A stretch of DNA of 64,000 nt, from assembly GCA_014338405.1 (NCBI GenBank), contig JTDE01000122.1, positions 17,542 to 81,541 of the forward strand, read 5' to 3'. The stretch's first letter is position 1. Every line of letters begins with the position of its first letter. The stretch comes from Paragonimus skrjabini miyazakii (Eukaryota; Platyhelminthes; Trematoda; Plagiorchiida; Troglotrematidae). Below, in pieces: positions 63,360 through 64,000 of this stretch. The position numbers and the translations under genes are program-made. A model generated the notes under the pieces. That model searched no databases. It was given only the letters and a program-made list of their open reading frames with translations, and was not told the DNA's origin.

Positions 63360-63850
63360 TTGAGTCACGAGTTTCAGAATGATATTCCTCAGATAACCAA
63401 CCTACTGTTTGAGACATTTGCAAAAGCAAATGTCCAGTTCGTCATTCGGTTTCGAGTGATTACAGTTGAGCAACTTGTGATCGATCTGATAACTAGGTAC
63501 ATCTGTGAGTTAGGAGCAAATTGTTATATCCATATGTTGGTTTTTTGAAAACTGGTTAAGTAGCTTTAGCAATTTCGAATGAGTACGTTACGGGTTTCCT
63601 TAACCTTTTTGCGGTATGTCTCCAGACACTTCCGGCAGTGGTCCAATCATTAGCCTCATACGAGCTAGAAAGCGGTGTATCCATTCATACACATTTGAAA
63701 GTGGTTTACAAAGTACAGGATATCTCAATTCAAAAACGTTTGCAATTTCAGTTTAAGAGAGTTACTGATGGTTGTAATTCCTGCGTCATATTAAAAAATC
63801 TACGTTATATCCAAGTGATATTTCTTTGCACTTCCCTAGTTCAAGTATGA
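63360..63850 (+). other. Two candidate exons near the window end (weak)
   Basis: A protein-like frame at about 63378-63496 is bounded by an acceptor-like GAGTTTCAG and a donor-like ACTAG|GTACAT. A second frame from about 63626 follows a pyrimidine-rich acceptor ending CTCCAG. Splicing the two as drawn gives a stop soon after the junction, because the phases disagree. Either the boundaries are wrong or these are not exons. No domain is recognised. Confidence 0.15.
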
Positions 63851-64000
63851 CAAGTTGGTGATCGTCCAACTGTCGACCAGCATACTAGTGGGGAGGAGTA
63901 AGGAGACCTTGTTCTTGGTTAAGTTACAGTATAATTAATAATACATATCACTTAACCGAGCTTAAGTACACTGAAGCTGTAGGTTCGGCAGGTCGATGTT

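Overview
This is an AT-rich, gene-poor eukaryotic (metazoan) window built mostly from old transposable-element debris. No complete host protein-coding gene could be recognised. Short open frames are plentiful, but nearly all look like chance. The element mix is a flatworm-like combination: Penelope-like elements (PLEs) with a GIY-YIG endonuclease, CR1/Jockey-like and RTE-like LINEs, and a tRNA-headed short repeat carrying a minimal hammerhead ribozyme. A digenean trematode is the best guess, because schistosome Sm-alpha repeats pair a pol III promoter with a hammerhead ribozyme. The organism itself is inference.

Layout. An (AT)n microsatellite opens the window, then a fold-back hairpin with 73-base arms lies at 461-622. 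A CR1/Jockey-like reverse-transcriptase remnant lies at about 3.2-4.4 kb (+). A decayed PLE endonuclease lies at 7.3-7.6 kb (+). Copies of the hammerhead repeat lie at 9.9-10.1 kb (-), 12.7-13.1 kb (+), 20.1-20.8 kb (two arms, head to head), 52.2-52.3 kb (+), 54.85-55.05 kb (+) and 58.4-58.7 kb (two copies, head to head). A tRNA-like sequence lies at 15903-15982. A 100-N assembly gap sits at 22285-22384. A second PLE endonuclease remnant is at 25.5-25.8 kb (-). A long decayed RTE-like LINE runs from about 38.3 down to 35.9 kb (-). From 58.4 to 59.9 kb there is a composite: a head-to-head pair of hammerhead repeats, then two PLE 3' ends facing each other as a large inverted repeat.

How the parts relate. 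The most interesting element is the dispersed repeat, read 5' to 3': a variable leader, a tRNA-Val-like head with A- and B-box-like motifs, a minimal type I hammerhead ribozyme, a T-run that could stop pol III, and a conserved tail of about 80 bases. The copy at 52222-52266 keeps every core residue expected for self-cleavage, and another copy shows a compensatory base-pair change in stem I. Two of the loci are palindromic, and one abuts a PLE endonuclease fragment, so the repeat could be either an autonomous SINE or a PLE terminal repeat. The PLE inverted pair has a 306-base tract that is about 99% identical, flanked by sequence only about 83% identical, which suggests gene conversion, recent copying or an assembly effect.

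Limits: coordinates of decayed elements are by-eye estimates, good to tens of bases. Family assignments come from protein-motif recognition without database search.
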